A program made the position numbers and the translations under genes. Below the pieces are notes generated by a model. It was not told the origin of the DNA. It saw only the letters and a program-made list of their open reading frames with translations, and searched no databases. From Bog-159 sp963756605 (GTDB taxonomy: Bacteria; Acidobacteriota; Terriglobia; Bryobacterales; Bryobacteraceae), in assembly GCA_963756605.1 (NCBI GenBank), contig CAVWOT010000021.1:1-64000 (forward strand): DNA of 64,000 nucleotides, read 5' to 3'. This document shows positions 49,468 through 57,570 of this stretch, piece after piece (the stretch's first letter is position 1; the number at the start of each line of letters is the position of its first letter).

Positions 49468-50209
49468 GCGCGCGATGCTTTCTTCCCGCCAGTTTTGAGA
49501 AGGCTTTCTCGACCCATTCGGAGGGTAGTTCGTTTACGGCGCACCGCATCCGTTCCTGCCACCAGTCTGAGATCTGTACCAGATCTTTGCGCTCGAAGCG
49601 GTGCTCTACCAGGTCGAAACTCCCCCGTGTATAAAGGAGCAGATCGATCGGGAAATCGACGTTTGCCGCGCACAAGCGAGTGGCGTCGAACGCCAGGATG
49701 CCGAGCTTAAAGGCATAGAGAATCGCATCGTTGTGAGTCAGCGAGCGTTCGAGAATCGGCTTGCCGAAACCGGAATTTCCGATAATCTGGTATGGCGTGT
49801 CAGGGCCAATCTCGACCCAATTGCCCTCCGGATAAACCAGGAACAACTGGTGCGCTGAGTCCGCCGACATCTGCCCTCCCACCAAAGCGTGAATATTGAA
49901 ATTGAAGTCCGCCTGGCGTAGCGACGGTCCCTCTTCCTCCGCCAGCCGCCGTATCTCGCCCCCAAAGAGGTTCACGACCTTGAAGAGCCGGTCGCGCGCC
50001 TCGATCTTGCGCGTATAGTCCTCTTCGAAATAAAGGAGAGCCTTGTCCCGCAAAGAGCGGAGGCCGGACATCATGATAAAGAACGAGAAGCCGGGCCCCT
50101 GATAGGTGGCCACCTTCTTTGCAACCAACGATTCACTGCCTGAAAGTACCCGTGTGTCGGCGAGGCCGACCAGCCCATCTTCAACAGTGATTCCTAAGCA
50201 AAAGGTCAT
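49457..50209 (-). CDS. Anbu, proteasome/HslV-like peptidase
   Basis: 250 residues of the Anbu (BPH, COG3484) branch of Ntn hydrolases. MTFCLGITVEDGLVGLADTRV puts Thr2 in place to become the catalytic N-terminal Thr after Met removal. ALVGGQMSADSAHQLFLVYPEGNWVEIGPDTPYQIIGNSGFGKPIL and LLLYTRGSFDLVEHRFERKD are characteristic. A GGAGATGG site precedes the ATG. It is known to co-occur with ATP-grasp COG2308, alpha-E and transglutaminase genes; here it converges on them. The substrate is unknown. Confidence 0.93.
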   Translation of the reverse strand: MTFCLGITVEDGLVGLADTRVLSGSESLVAKKVATYQGPGFSFFIMMSGLRSLRDKALLYFEEDYTRKIEARDRLFKVVNLFGGEIRRLAEEEGPSLRQADFNFNIHALVGGQMSADSAHQLFLVYPEGNWVEIGPDTPYQIIGNSGFGKPILERSLTHNDAILYAFKLGILAFDATRLCAANVDFPIDLLLYTRGSFDLVEHRFERKDLVQISDWWQERMRCAVNELPSEWVEKAFSKLAGRKHRAPNS

Positions 50210-50356
50210 TCCATCTCCGCAGTTTTTCCGAAGGTTGCCCGAGGCTCTGGAACGGGCGGCGTAATCTTGCGAGGCCGTTTCGGATCTTTCATCATTTTAG
50301 CCTGCCGACCGACGTCTTCGCAGTCTTAGCCCGATGAAATCGGGTAAGATAAAAAC

Positions 50357-50446
50357 GGAGGAATGGGTGAGTGGTTGAAACCGGCGGTCTTGAAAACCGT
50401 TAACGGGGTAACTCGTTCGGGGGTTCGAATCCCTCTTCCTCCGCCA
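50357..50446 (+). tRNA. tRNA-Ser (anticodon TGA)
   Basis: Complete type II tRNA. The acceptor stem GGAGGAA pairs with TTCCTCC, the anticodon loop CTTGAAA gives TGA, a long variable arm follows, the T arm is GGGTTCGAATCCC and the CCA is encoded (50444-50446). Its last 21 bases are duplicated at 52068-52088. Confidence 0.96.
50426..50446 (+). repeat. attL: tRNA-Ser 3' end
   Basis: These 21 bases (starting cgaatccctcttcc and ending ccgcca) recur exactly at 52068-52088. They include the 3' half of the T arm, the acceptor strand and CCA, which is typical of tRNA-targeting integration. Confidence 0.88.
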
Positions 50447-50695
50447 CTTTAGGTCCCTATCTCATTTATTGCGAGTGACTTACGAGCACCGCTGCAATCG
50501 TGTACCCATTACGTACCTGATTCAATCAATCAGTAGCAAATTGTTTTCAGCAACTTATAAACTAGGCGGAGGGAGAGGGAGTCTTTCATTTTCCTCTTCC
50601 TCCGTCTGCGCCCGAAACAGAAATAGCAAGAATGTAACTTGCGCGCAAGACGAATGTATTCCATACTCGGACACCAAAATGCGCCGGAGCCGATC

Positions 50696-51064
50696 ATGAA
50701 AAAAGTAGCTCTCCTTTCCGTACTAGCATTGGCCGCATGTTCCGACCAAGGGCCACGCTCGATCCTGCAAGCCTAAGCACCGGATGACGCAAAGCTCGTT
50801 CAATTCCAGAAGGCCCTCGAATATGAAGGCAAAAAAGCGGATGCAGAGCACAAAAGGCTGGAAGAGGAATGGAACTTTCATAATGCGTGGCAACTCTGCA
50901 TTAACTACGACTGGAAATTACCCCATTGCGATGTCATCAAACGCAAATGGGATCAGATACAGGTCGAGCAAAAGCGGCAGAACGACGATATGGAGAAGGC
51001 GGACAGGATTGCGGCAGAGAAAACTGTCGCCATCGAGGCTACAGAATTATCGAAATCTCACTAA
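50696..51064 (+). pseudogene. Lipoprotein gene with in-frame stop
   Basis: Starts MKKVALLSVLALAACSDQGP, a lipoprotein signal with an LAAC lipobox. After 26 codons TAA interrupts the frame. The same frame then stays open for about 95 codons (APDDAKLVQFQKALEYEGKKADAEHKRLEEEW...CINYDWKLPHCDVIKRKWDQIQVEQKRQ), predicted helical, with two Cys. It is either a nonsense pseudogene or two short products. It ends four bases before the next gene. Confidence 0.65.
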
Positions 51065-51067
51065 CCC

Positions 51068-51295
51068 ATGAGTGAACGCAAGATCGTCCCTATCACCGGT
51101 AAGCACACCTCGATGCATTCGATGGTCGCAGAATGTCTTGCCGATCCCGCAAGCGTTCGTGGCTTCGTGATCTATTTCGACGAAGAGGGGACAATGCGCC
51201 ACGGACATTTTGGAGCAACCCGCTCAGACACATGTATGGCAGCAGCGTGGCTCAATGGAATGGCGGCAAGAGTTATGGAGGCGCAGGATGACTAA
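51068..51295 (+). CDS. Small hypothetical protein
   Basis: 75 residues (MSERKIVPITGKHTSMHSMVAECLADPASVRGFVIYFDEEGTMRHGHFGATRSDTCMAAAWLNGMAARVMEA). It resembles small phage- or island-encoded proteins with an alpha/beta pattern, but no family is assigned. It directly follows the lipoprotein frame, so the two are probably in one operon. Confidence 0.6.
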   Translation: MSERKIVPITGKHTSMHSMVAECLADPASVRGFVIYFDEEGTMRHGHFGATRSDTCMAAAWLNGMAARVMEAQDD

Positions 51296-51402
51296 CAATT
51301 CACAAACCCTCCGGCCCGGCGCTCATGCTCCTGAAGCAACTCGCCGGGCGCACTTAACAAAGGCTAGAATATAACGACGCGGTCCTGCCATCAGACATCT
51401 CT

Positions 51403-51960
51403 ATGCCCGATTATCAACAGATCTTCCGCGACATGGTCGCGGACCCGCGATATCTTGCGAACCTTGCCTGGGGCGAACCACGCGAAGGGCACCCAGAAGG
51501 CACAGTTCGAGCCCACATTGCCGAGATCGAGCCCAATCTGGAGAAGCTGCGGCCGAAACTGAGCGAGGAGGAATGCTGGAAGCTCAACCTGCTCATTCAC
51601 ACCCATGACAGCTTCAAGGGCGAGGCCAAGGTCGGGGTGCCAATCTCTGACCCGCAGAGCCACGCTTCGCTTGCCCGCGCCTTTCTGGCGACACACTGCG
51701 ATGACGCCGATCTGCTTGCGATGGTGCAATACCATGACGAACCATTCGCGCTTTACCGACAGGTCGAGACCAAGGGCAAATACAATCAGGAGCGGCTCAG
51801 GATGCTGCTGAACGCAATCGCGGATTGGAATCTGTTCTTGGCTTTCAACATCATTGATGGCTGCACTCCCGGCAAGTCGCGCGAGCCACTATATTGGCTC
51901 TTCCGCGAAGTCGCCGGACAGGTTCAATCCAACTTCAACGAAATGGATATCATCCCGTGA
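51403..51960 (+). CDS. HD-domain phosphohydrolase-like protein
   Basis: 185 residues, mostly helical. His/Asp pairs are arranged as in HD proteins: EGTVRAHIAEIE, LLIHTHDSFKGEA (HD) and MVQYHDEPFALY, then NAIADWNLFLAFNIIDG. HD proteins are metal-dependent phosphohydrolases of nucleotides. It is the only clear enzyme on the island; the substrate is unknown. Confidence 0.72.
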   Translation: MPDYQQIFRDMVADPRYLANLAWGEPREGHPEGTVRAHIAEIEPNLEKLRPKLSEEECWKLNLLIHTHDSFKGEAKVGVPISDPQSHASLARAFLATHCDDADLLAMVQYHDEPFALYRQVETKGKYNQERLRMLLNAIADWNLFLAFNIIDGCTPGKSREPLYWLFREVAGQVQSNFNEMDIIP

Positions 51961-52067
51961 TCTCGCGTACCCAATACGTCACCACGCCACGCGTTTTTGC
52001 CCGTTCTGACCGACGTGGCATTTTATGTTTTCGGTAACTTACGGATAATGCGAGGGCCCAAATTGAA

Positions 52068-52088
52068 CGAATCCCTCTTCCTCCGCCA
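52068..52088 (+). repeat. attR: duplicated tRNA-Ser 3' end
   Basis: An exact 21-bp copy of 50426-50446. The bases before it (ttgaa) and after it (tccag) differ from the tRNA copy, defining the edges of the repeat. The rest of the tRNA is not present. Confidence 0.88.
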
Positions 52089-52211
52089 TCCAGATAAACG
52101 ATCACCTGCGGCCGGCGTGGCTTTTCTCTCCCCCCAAAATAGCGTCGGCCCGCGCTAACCTTTGATGTAATTGATAGCCGGGCACGCGCGGCCTACTATA
52201 AGGTCACACTG

Positions 52212-52445
52212 ATGCACGAGCTTCGACGTTACCTCGAATTGCTGCTGGATCATCAATGCAGCACCGCGAAGGGCAAATGCCCGGAATGCCTCGGCCTGCA
52301 GCGCATCTACGAGTTCATGCAGACCGAACTGTTCTCGAGTGTCATTTACACCGGTACCCCTCTGGAAACCCGCCAGCCCGCCCGGTCGACGGCGGCGCCG
52401 GTCAATCGGGCCGGAGCGGGTCCCCGCCCGCCGCGCGCGGCATGA
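52212..52445 (+). CDS. Small hypothetical protein with Cys motif
   Basis: 77 residues (MHELRRYLELLLDHQCSTAKGKCPECLGLQRIYEFMQTELFSSVIYTGTPLE). The three Cys (C-x6-C-x2-C) could bind a metal. The tail overlaps the convergent YqgE gene by 44 bp and is low complexity. No named family is recognised. Confidence 0.55.
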   Translation: MHELRRYLELLLDHQCSTAKGKCPECLGLQRIYEFMQTELFSSVIYTGTPLETRQPARSTAAPVNRAGAGPRPPRAA

Positions 52446-53040
52446 ACGCGATCCGCAGCTCCGTTTCGCGAATCAGCCGCGGCCACAATGAGTCCGGGTC
52501 GGCATCGAACACCGCCTTAGCGTTGCCTTGAAAAATATACCAGGCGCCCAGATCCAGTTCGTGTTCCAATTGTGGCGCCGTCCATCCGGCATACCCCAGA
52601 TACACATGCACCGCGTCGGCAGCCGCCGTGGAAGCGAACGTCTTCTCCAGAGCTTCCTTGGTGGAAACCAGAAAGACATCCCCCAGCACTTTTTGGGCTC
52701 CGCCGGGCGGGCGTGGCGAGCGCACCAGCGCCAGGACGTCGGTCATGCCCACCGGACCGCCGGCATAGACCGGGTCCGGCCGGTTCTTAGCGCCGGTCAG
52801 CTCGTCCAGCACGCGCGAAATCGGAACTTTCGAGCGGCGGTTGAGAATCAGCCCGACGACACCATCTTCATCGTATTGCACCAGCAAAACAACCGTCTTG
52901 GCGAAATTAGGATCGGGCAGATCCGGGCTGGCGACCAGCAACTTCCCTGCCCCGAGATCTTCGGGCTGCGTGGATTGTGCAGCCAACGGGACGGCGGCGC
53001 CCAGGCAGGACACCGTCACCGCGATAGGTAGCCATCGCAT
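52402..53040 (-). CDS. YqgE/AlgH-family protein, secreted form
   Basis: 212 residues. I place the start at 53040, which gives a signal peptide (MRWLPIAVTVSCLGAAVPLAAQ). The UPF0301 core follows: GKLLVASPDLPDPNFAKTVVLLVQYDEDGVVGLILNRRSKVPI, VYAGGPVGMTDVLALVRS and VHVYLGYAGWTAPQLEHELDLGAWYIF. AlgH is usually cytosolic; the signal peptide is unusual but appears in Acidobacteria-type copies. The function is unknown. Confidence 0.87.
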   Translation of the reverse strand: MRWLPIAVTVSCLGAAVPLAAQSTQPEDLGAGKLLVASPDLPDPNFAKTVVLLVQYDEDGVVGLILNRRSKVPISRVLDELTGAKNRPDPVYAGGPVGMTDVLALVRSPRPPGGAQKVLGDVFLVSTKEALEKTFASTAAADAVHVYLGYAGWTAPQLEHELDLGAWYIFQGNAKAVFDADPDSLWPRLIRETELRIAFMPRAAGGDPLRPD

Positions 53041-53275
53041 AGGTAAATTTTGACGCAGTACTGGCGTAAACCGCAAGCCCGCTTCAAATAGACCCCTTTC
53101 TTTTAAGTTCCGGCACCGGCGCGCATTTCCTTGCATTTTAGATACCAGTGGGTTGTTGGCTGCACCGGCGTTGCATTTGACGCCTGGAGTGTGTCGTGCG
53201 AACATCGGCTGCACCGGCGACGGTTTGCGCCTTCCGCCAAATTAAACTCCGCCGCCCCATAAAAGAGGATTTCGA

Positions 53276-53821
53276 ATGCGAAGACTGAATTTGTGTGTTT
53301 TTTCGTTGATAACTGCCGGGCTCGCTGCTGTAGTTCCGGCCGCCGCCGATGACCAACTTGTCGACGTTTCGGCAACCGCCCGCATGATCTCCATGCCCAG
53401 CCCAAACACCGCTGTGCCAAGCGGCTTCAACTACAAGGGCCTGGCGGAAACCAGCGTGATCGCGGGTCTGGAGACCCCGGGCGTGCCTTGCGCTAACTGT
53501 GTCGCCGGCGCGAGTACTCCCAACATCGGGGCCCCGTGGCCTGTTTTTGCGGTACAGCGAGGCCAGACGCTGAATATTTCGACATGGTTCGAATCGACGG
53601 CTTATACCGGCCCCTGCACGGCCAGCATTCTGCTTAAGCAGAACGGCAAACCTGTTGCTACCGGCTCATTTCCGCTTCCGAATGGCTGTGGCGCCGACAT
53701 ACGGTACGGGATCTTCTTTACCGTTCCAGTGCCCAACGGCGCCGGTTTGACAACGGTCACCGGCATGGTTAGCGGCGGCACAAATAAGTCAGGGGCGATC
53801 ACTCTGTTGAACGTCCAATGA
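53276..53821 (+). CDS. Secreted hypothetical protein
   Basis: 181 residues with a signal peptide (MRRLNLCVFSLITAGLAAVVPAAA). The mature chain is beta-rich with paired cysteines (VPCANCVAG, GPCTASILL, NGCGADI). No family is recognised. There is a probable Shine-Dalgarno (GAGG, about 12 bases upstream). It stands alone between YqgE and a convergent ABC exporter. Confidence 0.7.
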   Translation: MRRLNLCVFSLITAGLAAVVPAAADDQLVDVSATARMISMPSPNTAVPSGFNYKGLAETSVIAGLETPGVPCANCVAGASTPNIGAPWPVFAVQRGQTLNISTWFESTAYTGPCTASILLKQNGKPVATGSFPLPNGCGADIRYGIFFTVPVPNGAGLTTVTGMVSGGTNKSGAITLLNVQ

Positions 53822-53832
53822 AGGAGCGGGCG

Positions 53833-55572
53833 TCAAATCGCTTCTAACTCCTCTTCCAACATCTGCTTCTGCCACAGGTCCGCGTAGTAGCCGCCCGCCG
53901 CCACCAGTTCCGCATGCGTACCTTGTTCCACGATGCAGCCGTGTTCCAGAACCACAATGCGATCCGCCTGCCGCACAGTAGAAACACGGTGCGAGATCAG
54001 GATCACGGTGCGCCCGCGCATGGCCTCCTCCAGCCCCTCCAGAATCCGTTCCTCAGTCAGCGTGTCCACACTCGAAAGCGCGTCGTCCAGGATCAGGATG
54101 CGCGGATTGCGGAGCAGGGCGCGGGCAATCGCCGTCCGCTGCTTCTGGCCGCCGGAAAGCGTGATGCCGCGCTCGCCAACCATGGTCGCGTAACCCTGGG
54201 GAAAGGATTCTATATCGCCGGCCAATCCGGCCAACTCCGCAGCCCGGCGGATCTCGTCTTCCGCGGCGTTCTCCACCCCAAACGCGATGTTTCCGGCTAT
54301 GGTCGCGCTGAACAAGAATGTTTCCTGCGGAACAAAGCCGATGTGGCGCCTTAGTTCGGCGGGCGAGAGATCGCGCATGTCCACGCCGTCCAGTAAGACG
54401 CGCCCCGCGGTCGGATCCATCAGGCGCGGCACCAGACTTACCAGCGTACTCTTTCCCGAACCGGTGCGCCCCACCACAGCCAGGGTCGATCCCGCGTCAA
54501 TCGTCAGGCTCACCCGGTCGAGTGCCCGCCCGGAGGGATACGCCACCGAGGCGTAGCGGAATTCAATCTCGCCGCGCACCTGCGCCAGCCGCACCGGGTT
54601 GGGCGGCGTGGCGATAGTGGGCTCCTGATGGAAGATCTGATTGATGCGCGCGAGCGATGCACTCCCGCGTTGCATCAGGTTCACCACCCATCCCAGCGCG
54701 ATCATGGGCCACACCAGCATGCCCATATAGGTGTTGAACATGACGAAGCTGCCGAGCGAAATGCGTCCCGCCAGCACCTGCCCGCCGCCATACCACAGCA
54801 CCGCCAGGAAGGTCAGCCCGATCAACGCTTCGAGCAGCGGCTGGAAGACGCCCGAGATGCGCACCAGCCGGATATTCTCCGCGATATAACCGCGGTTCAA
54901 TTCCTCGAAACGGCGTATTTCGGCGCGCTCCTGTACGAAAGCCCGCACCATGCGGACGCCGGCCAGATTTTCCTGCACGCGGCTGCTGATATCGGAAAAC
55001 ATGGCCTGGATGCGCTCGAACCGCGTATGAATAGCGCGCCCGAAGAAAATCACGGCCAGGCTGACCAGCGGCGCCGGCAGCACGGCCAGCAGTGCCAGGC
55101 GCCAATCCACCGTGACCATGATAATGATGGCCAGCAGAAACGTCAGGCTGGTCTCGGTCCAGTACATGATGCCCGGGCCGAGCATCATGCGCACGGCGTT
55201 CAAATCGTTGGTGGCGCGCGCCATGATGTCTCCGGTGCGCACGCGCGCGTAATAGTCCGGCGACAGCTCCACCAGATGGCGGAACAGGTCGTTGCGCAGG
55301 TCGTATTCGATATCGCGCGAAATGCCTATGATGATCACGCGCATCCAGTATTGGAATAAGCCCTTGACGGCAGCCAGCGCGACGAGCAGACCTGCATAGC
55401 GCAATAACCGGGCTAGGCCGTGCGCGCGCGACAGCGTATCAATCGCGGCACGGATCACCAGCGGCTGCACACCGCCGGCGAGGTCCTTCACCACCAGCGC
55501 TCCCAGCCCCAGCGCCAGACCGCGGCGATAGCGCCACAGGTAAACGCGCACAGTGCGCAGAGATTCCCACAT
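53833..55572 (-). CDS. MsbA-type ABC exporter (permease-ATPase)
   Basis: 579 residues: an N-terminal six-helix ABC transmembrane domain (to about residue 320), then an ATPase domain with Walker A (AVVGRTGSGKSTLVSLVPR), Q-loop (GFVPQETFLFSATIAGNIAFG), signature (LSGGQKQRTAIARALLR), Walker B (ILILDDALSSVD) and switch His (ILISHRVSTV). It works as a homodimer or heterodimer to export lipids or drugs. Full length; the substrate cannot be inferred. Confidence 0.95.
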   Translation of the reverse strand: MWESLRTVRVYLWRYRRGLALGLGALVVKDLAGGVQPLVIRAAIDTLSRAHGLARLLRYAGLLVALAAVKGLFQYWMRVIIIGISRDIEYDLRNDLFRHLVELSPDYYARVRTGDIMARATNDLNAVRMMLGPGIMYWTETSLTFLLAIIIMVTVDWRLALLAVLPAPLVSLAVIFFGRAIHTRFERIQAMFSDISSRVQENLAGVRMVRAFVQERAEIRRFEELNRGYIAENIRLVRISGVFQPLLEALIGLTFLAVLWYGGGQVLAGRISLGSFVMFNTYMGMLVWPMIALGWVVNLMQRGSASLARINQIFHQEPTIATPPNPVRLAQVRGEIEFRYASVAYPSGRALDRVSLTIDAGSTLAVVGRTGSGKSTLVSLVPRLMDPTAGRVLLDGVDMRDLSPAELRRHIGFVPQETFLFSATIAGNIAFGVENAAEDEIRRAAELAGLAGDIESFPQGYATMVGERGITLSGGQKQRTAIARALLRNPRILILDDALSSVDTLTEERILEGLEEAMRGRTVILISHRVSTVRQADRIVVLEHGCIVEQGTHAELVAAGGYYADLWQKQMLEEELEAI

Positions 55573-55635
55573 GGCCTAGTTTTCGTTGTAGGGCAGACAC
55601 TCTACCGGAGAAAGCGAAGGAAATCGAGTCACGGA

Positions 55636-56208
55636 CTACTTCTCGTCCGCGGAATTCTTCTGATCGAGATGGCCAACCGTCTTTAGACGTTGATAAAGCC
55701 GTTCGACCTCGGCCTCGTCCTCGGGCAGCAGCATCCGGTAGCGCGGCGGCGCGATTTGCCGCCGGTCAGCACCGCGGTCCAGGACTTCACCCCAGTATTG
55801 GCGATAAGGAACGCCGTCGATCAGCGCATCGCGGGACAGACGGCGCAGGTGCCGCAACAGGCTATTGCACGAGTCCAGGTCACCCGGGTAAATCAATACC
55901 ATGTGCGAATCGTCGAACAATGTAATGCGCACGATCAAGAGCGACAGCCAGTTTCCCGCTCGATCCAGGCGCCGTATATCCATCCATGGCACTATGCGTT
56001 TCCCCACCGCCAGGTATCCCTCTTGGATCTCGACAGCGGGCTGGAAAGCCAGCGCAATAAGCAGGACGGCGGTGAGGAGAAACAGCCCGGCCGGAACGAA
56101 GGCCAGCGGCCAGCTGAGCCCCAGCCAAACTGAAAACGCTGCCAGGCCGACGGCCATAATTCCAAGTGTGAGATAATGCCGCGCGGCGGTGTACCGAGTC
56201 ATCTTCAA
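55636..56208 (-). CDS. Membrane protein with PH-like domain
   Basis: 190 residues. Two membrane segments lie near the N-terminus (YLTLGIMAVGLAAFSVWLGL and PLAFVPAGLFLLTAVLLIALAF). A soluble PH-like part follows (VEIQEGYLAVGKRIVPWMDIRRLDRAG...MVLIYPGDLDSCNSLLRHLRRLSRDALIDG) and a charged tail. No enzymatic motif. It lies between the ABC exporter and PgsA, on the same strand as both. Confidence 0.72.
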   Translation of the reverse strand: MKMTRYTAARHYLTLGIMAVGLAAFSVWLGLSWPLAFVPAGLFLLTAVLLIALAFQPAVEIQEGYLAVGKRIVPWMDIRRLDRAGNWLSLLIVRITLFDDSHMVLIYPGDLDSCNSLLRHLRRLSRDALIDGVPYRQYWGEVLDRGADRRQIAPPRYRMLLPEDEAEVERLYQRLKTVGHLDQKNSADEK

Positions 56209-56247
56209 ACCCGTCCACTTCTAGACTACTCCCACGGCGCACGCCCG

Positions 56248-56796
56248 TCAATCCATTCGTAAGAGCCGCGCGCCACGCCAACCGTAGTGAATCCCGCTCC
56301 ACACCGTTAAGGCCAAAGTAGGCCAGACAAATGCTCCTGCTAATGCGCCGAAAAACGGCGTTTTGAAGGCGTTCCGTGCCATGAACAATACGGCGGTCCA
56401 GATCTGAAAAAAAGTACTGGCCTTGCCCCAGATACTGGGCGGAAACGCACGCAGCTTCGTGGTGAGGAGCGCTAGCGCCGCGGCGACCAGAATGAACAGA
56501 TCGCGACCGAAGATCACTGCCACCAGCCACCAGGGCACGCTGCCCGCCAACGCCAAAGCCAGGTATACACCCGTCAGCAGCAGTTTGTCCGCTATCGGGT
56601 CGAGAAATGCGCCGGAAGCTGTAGCAGCGCCGAGATGGCGCGCCAGGTACCCGTCAATAAGGTCCGTGGCCGCCGCCACGGCAAAGATGCACAAAGCCAG
56701 GAAAGCGCGGCGCTGCAGGATCTCGTACACCACCACCGGCGCGAGCGCCAGCCGGGCCAGCGTGAAAAGATTGGGCAGCGTCAGCCACGGGGACAT
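56248..56796 (-). CDS. pgsA: CDP-alcohol phosphatidyltransferase (PgsA-like)
   Basis: 182 residues with several membrane helices. The CDP-alcohol signature D-x2-DG-x2-AR-x8-G-x3-D-x3-D is exact: DLIDGYLARHLGAATASG followed by AFLDPIAD. It is most similar to CDP-diacylglycerol-glycerol-3-phosphate 3-phosphatidyltransferase, the committed step to phosphatidylglycerol and cardiolipin. Other CDP-alcohol transferases cannot be excluded from sequence alone. Confidence 0.9.
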   Translation of the reverse strand: MSPWLTLPNLFTLARLALAPVVVYEILQRRAFLALCIFAVAAATDLIDGYLARHLGAATASGAFLDPIADKLLLTGVYLALALAGSVPWWLVAVIFGRDLFILVAAALALLTTKLRAFPPSIWGKASTFFQIWTAVLFMARNAFKTPFFGALAGAFVWPTLALTVWSGIHYGWRGARLLRMD

Positions 56797-56866
56797 GCAT
56801 CGCTGATTCTAGCAGGCCCCGACTTGATGTATAGGCATCAATTTGTTGCCATGATATGATGTCTTT

Positions 56867-57124
56867 ATGCGCACGACGCTCACTATCGAACCTGACGTGG
56901 CGCAGAAAATCCGCCGCCGCATGGCCCAGGAAAAGCGTACCCTCAAACAGGTTGTAAACGAGGCGCTGCGCGTGGGATTGTCGGCCACGGCTAGGGAATC
57001 CAAAGCACGCTTTAAAGTGGAGCCGCACTCGTTCGGGTTTAAGCCGGGAATCGACCCAAATAAGCTCAATCAACTGATCGACGATCTGGAAGCCGAGGAG
57101 TTCCTCAAGAAAATGCCCAGGTAA
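56867..57124 (+). CDS. vapB: RHH antitoxin (VapB-like)
   Basis: 85 residues. The N-terminal ribbon-helix-helix (MRTTLTIEPDVAQKIRRRMAQEKRTLKQVVNEALRVGL) is for DNA binding; the C-terminal toxin-binding segment is GFKPGIDPNKLNQLIDDLEAEEF. It is followed by the PIN toxin after six bases, so the pair is cotranscribed. Confidence 0.88.
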   Translation: MRTTLTIEPDVAQKIRRRMAQEKRTLKQVVNEALRVGLSATARESKARFKVEPHSFGFKPGIDPNKLNQLIDDLEAEEFLKKMPR

Positions 57125-57130
57125 GCAGAC

Positions 57131-57565
57131 GTGTTGATACCGGACATTAATATTCTGGTTCACGCCTATAACACGGATGCACGTGAACACCTGCGCGCGC
57201 GCGAATGGTGGGAGCGTACGCTCACCGAAGTCCGCCCGGTAGGCATGCCGTGGATCACGGCCCTCGGATTCATTCGGATCAGTACACATCGCGGCATCCT
57301 GAATTCACCCATGCGGGCCAAGGATGCCGTGCGGACGGTCCGCGTGTGGCTGGATCATCCGCATGTGGAGGTTGTTACGCCGGGCGATCGGCATGCGGAA
57401 ATATTATTCAGCTTGCTGGAACATCTGGGCACCGCCGGCAACCTGACGACGGATGCGCACCTGGCGGCACTGGCCATCGAATACCAGGCGGAACTGGTGT
57501 CCACGGATGCAGACTTCGCCCGCTTCCCGGGATTGCGCTGGTTCAACCCGATCACTCTAGACTAG
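57131..57565 (+). CDS. vapC: PIN-domain toxin (VapC)
   Basis: 144 residues from a GTG start: LIPDINILVHAYNTDAREH (first Asp), WITALGFIRISTH (conserved region with Thr/Gly), then GNLTTDAHLAALAIEYQAELVSTDADFARFPGLRWFNP with the acidic residues of the Mg site. Probably an RNase toxin neutralised by the preceding RHH protein. Its stop is five bases before the next gene. Confidence 0.9.
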   Translation: MLIPDINILVHAYNTDAREHLRAREWWERTLTEVRPVGMPWITALGFIRISTHRGILNSPMRAKDAVRTVRVWLDHPHVEVVTPGDRHAEILFSLLEHLGTAGNLTTDAHLAALAIEYQAELVSTDADFARFPGLRWFNPITLD

Positions 57566-57570
57566 ACCGC

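Larger units (their letters stand above)
50447..52088 (+). mobile_element. Small genomic island at tRNA-Ser
   Basis: 1.64 kb bounded by the tRNA-Ser 3' end and an exact 21-bp copy of it. The contents are a broken lipoprotein gene, a 75-residue hypothetical protein and an HD-domain gene, with base composition visibly AT-richer than the neighbouring operons. There is no integrase. Related short motifs near each end (gtacccattacgt at about 50503 and gtacccaatacgt at about 51967) may be integrase arm or core relics. Confidence 0.8.

Noticed and set aside
50590..50605. Third att copy inside the tRNA-Ser island
   Set aside because: Only a 12-bp partial match (cctcttcctccg); too short to call.
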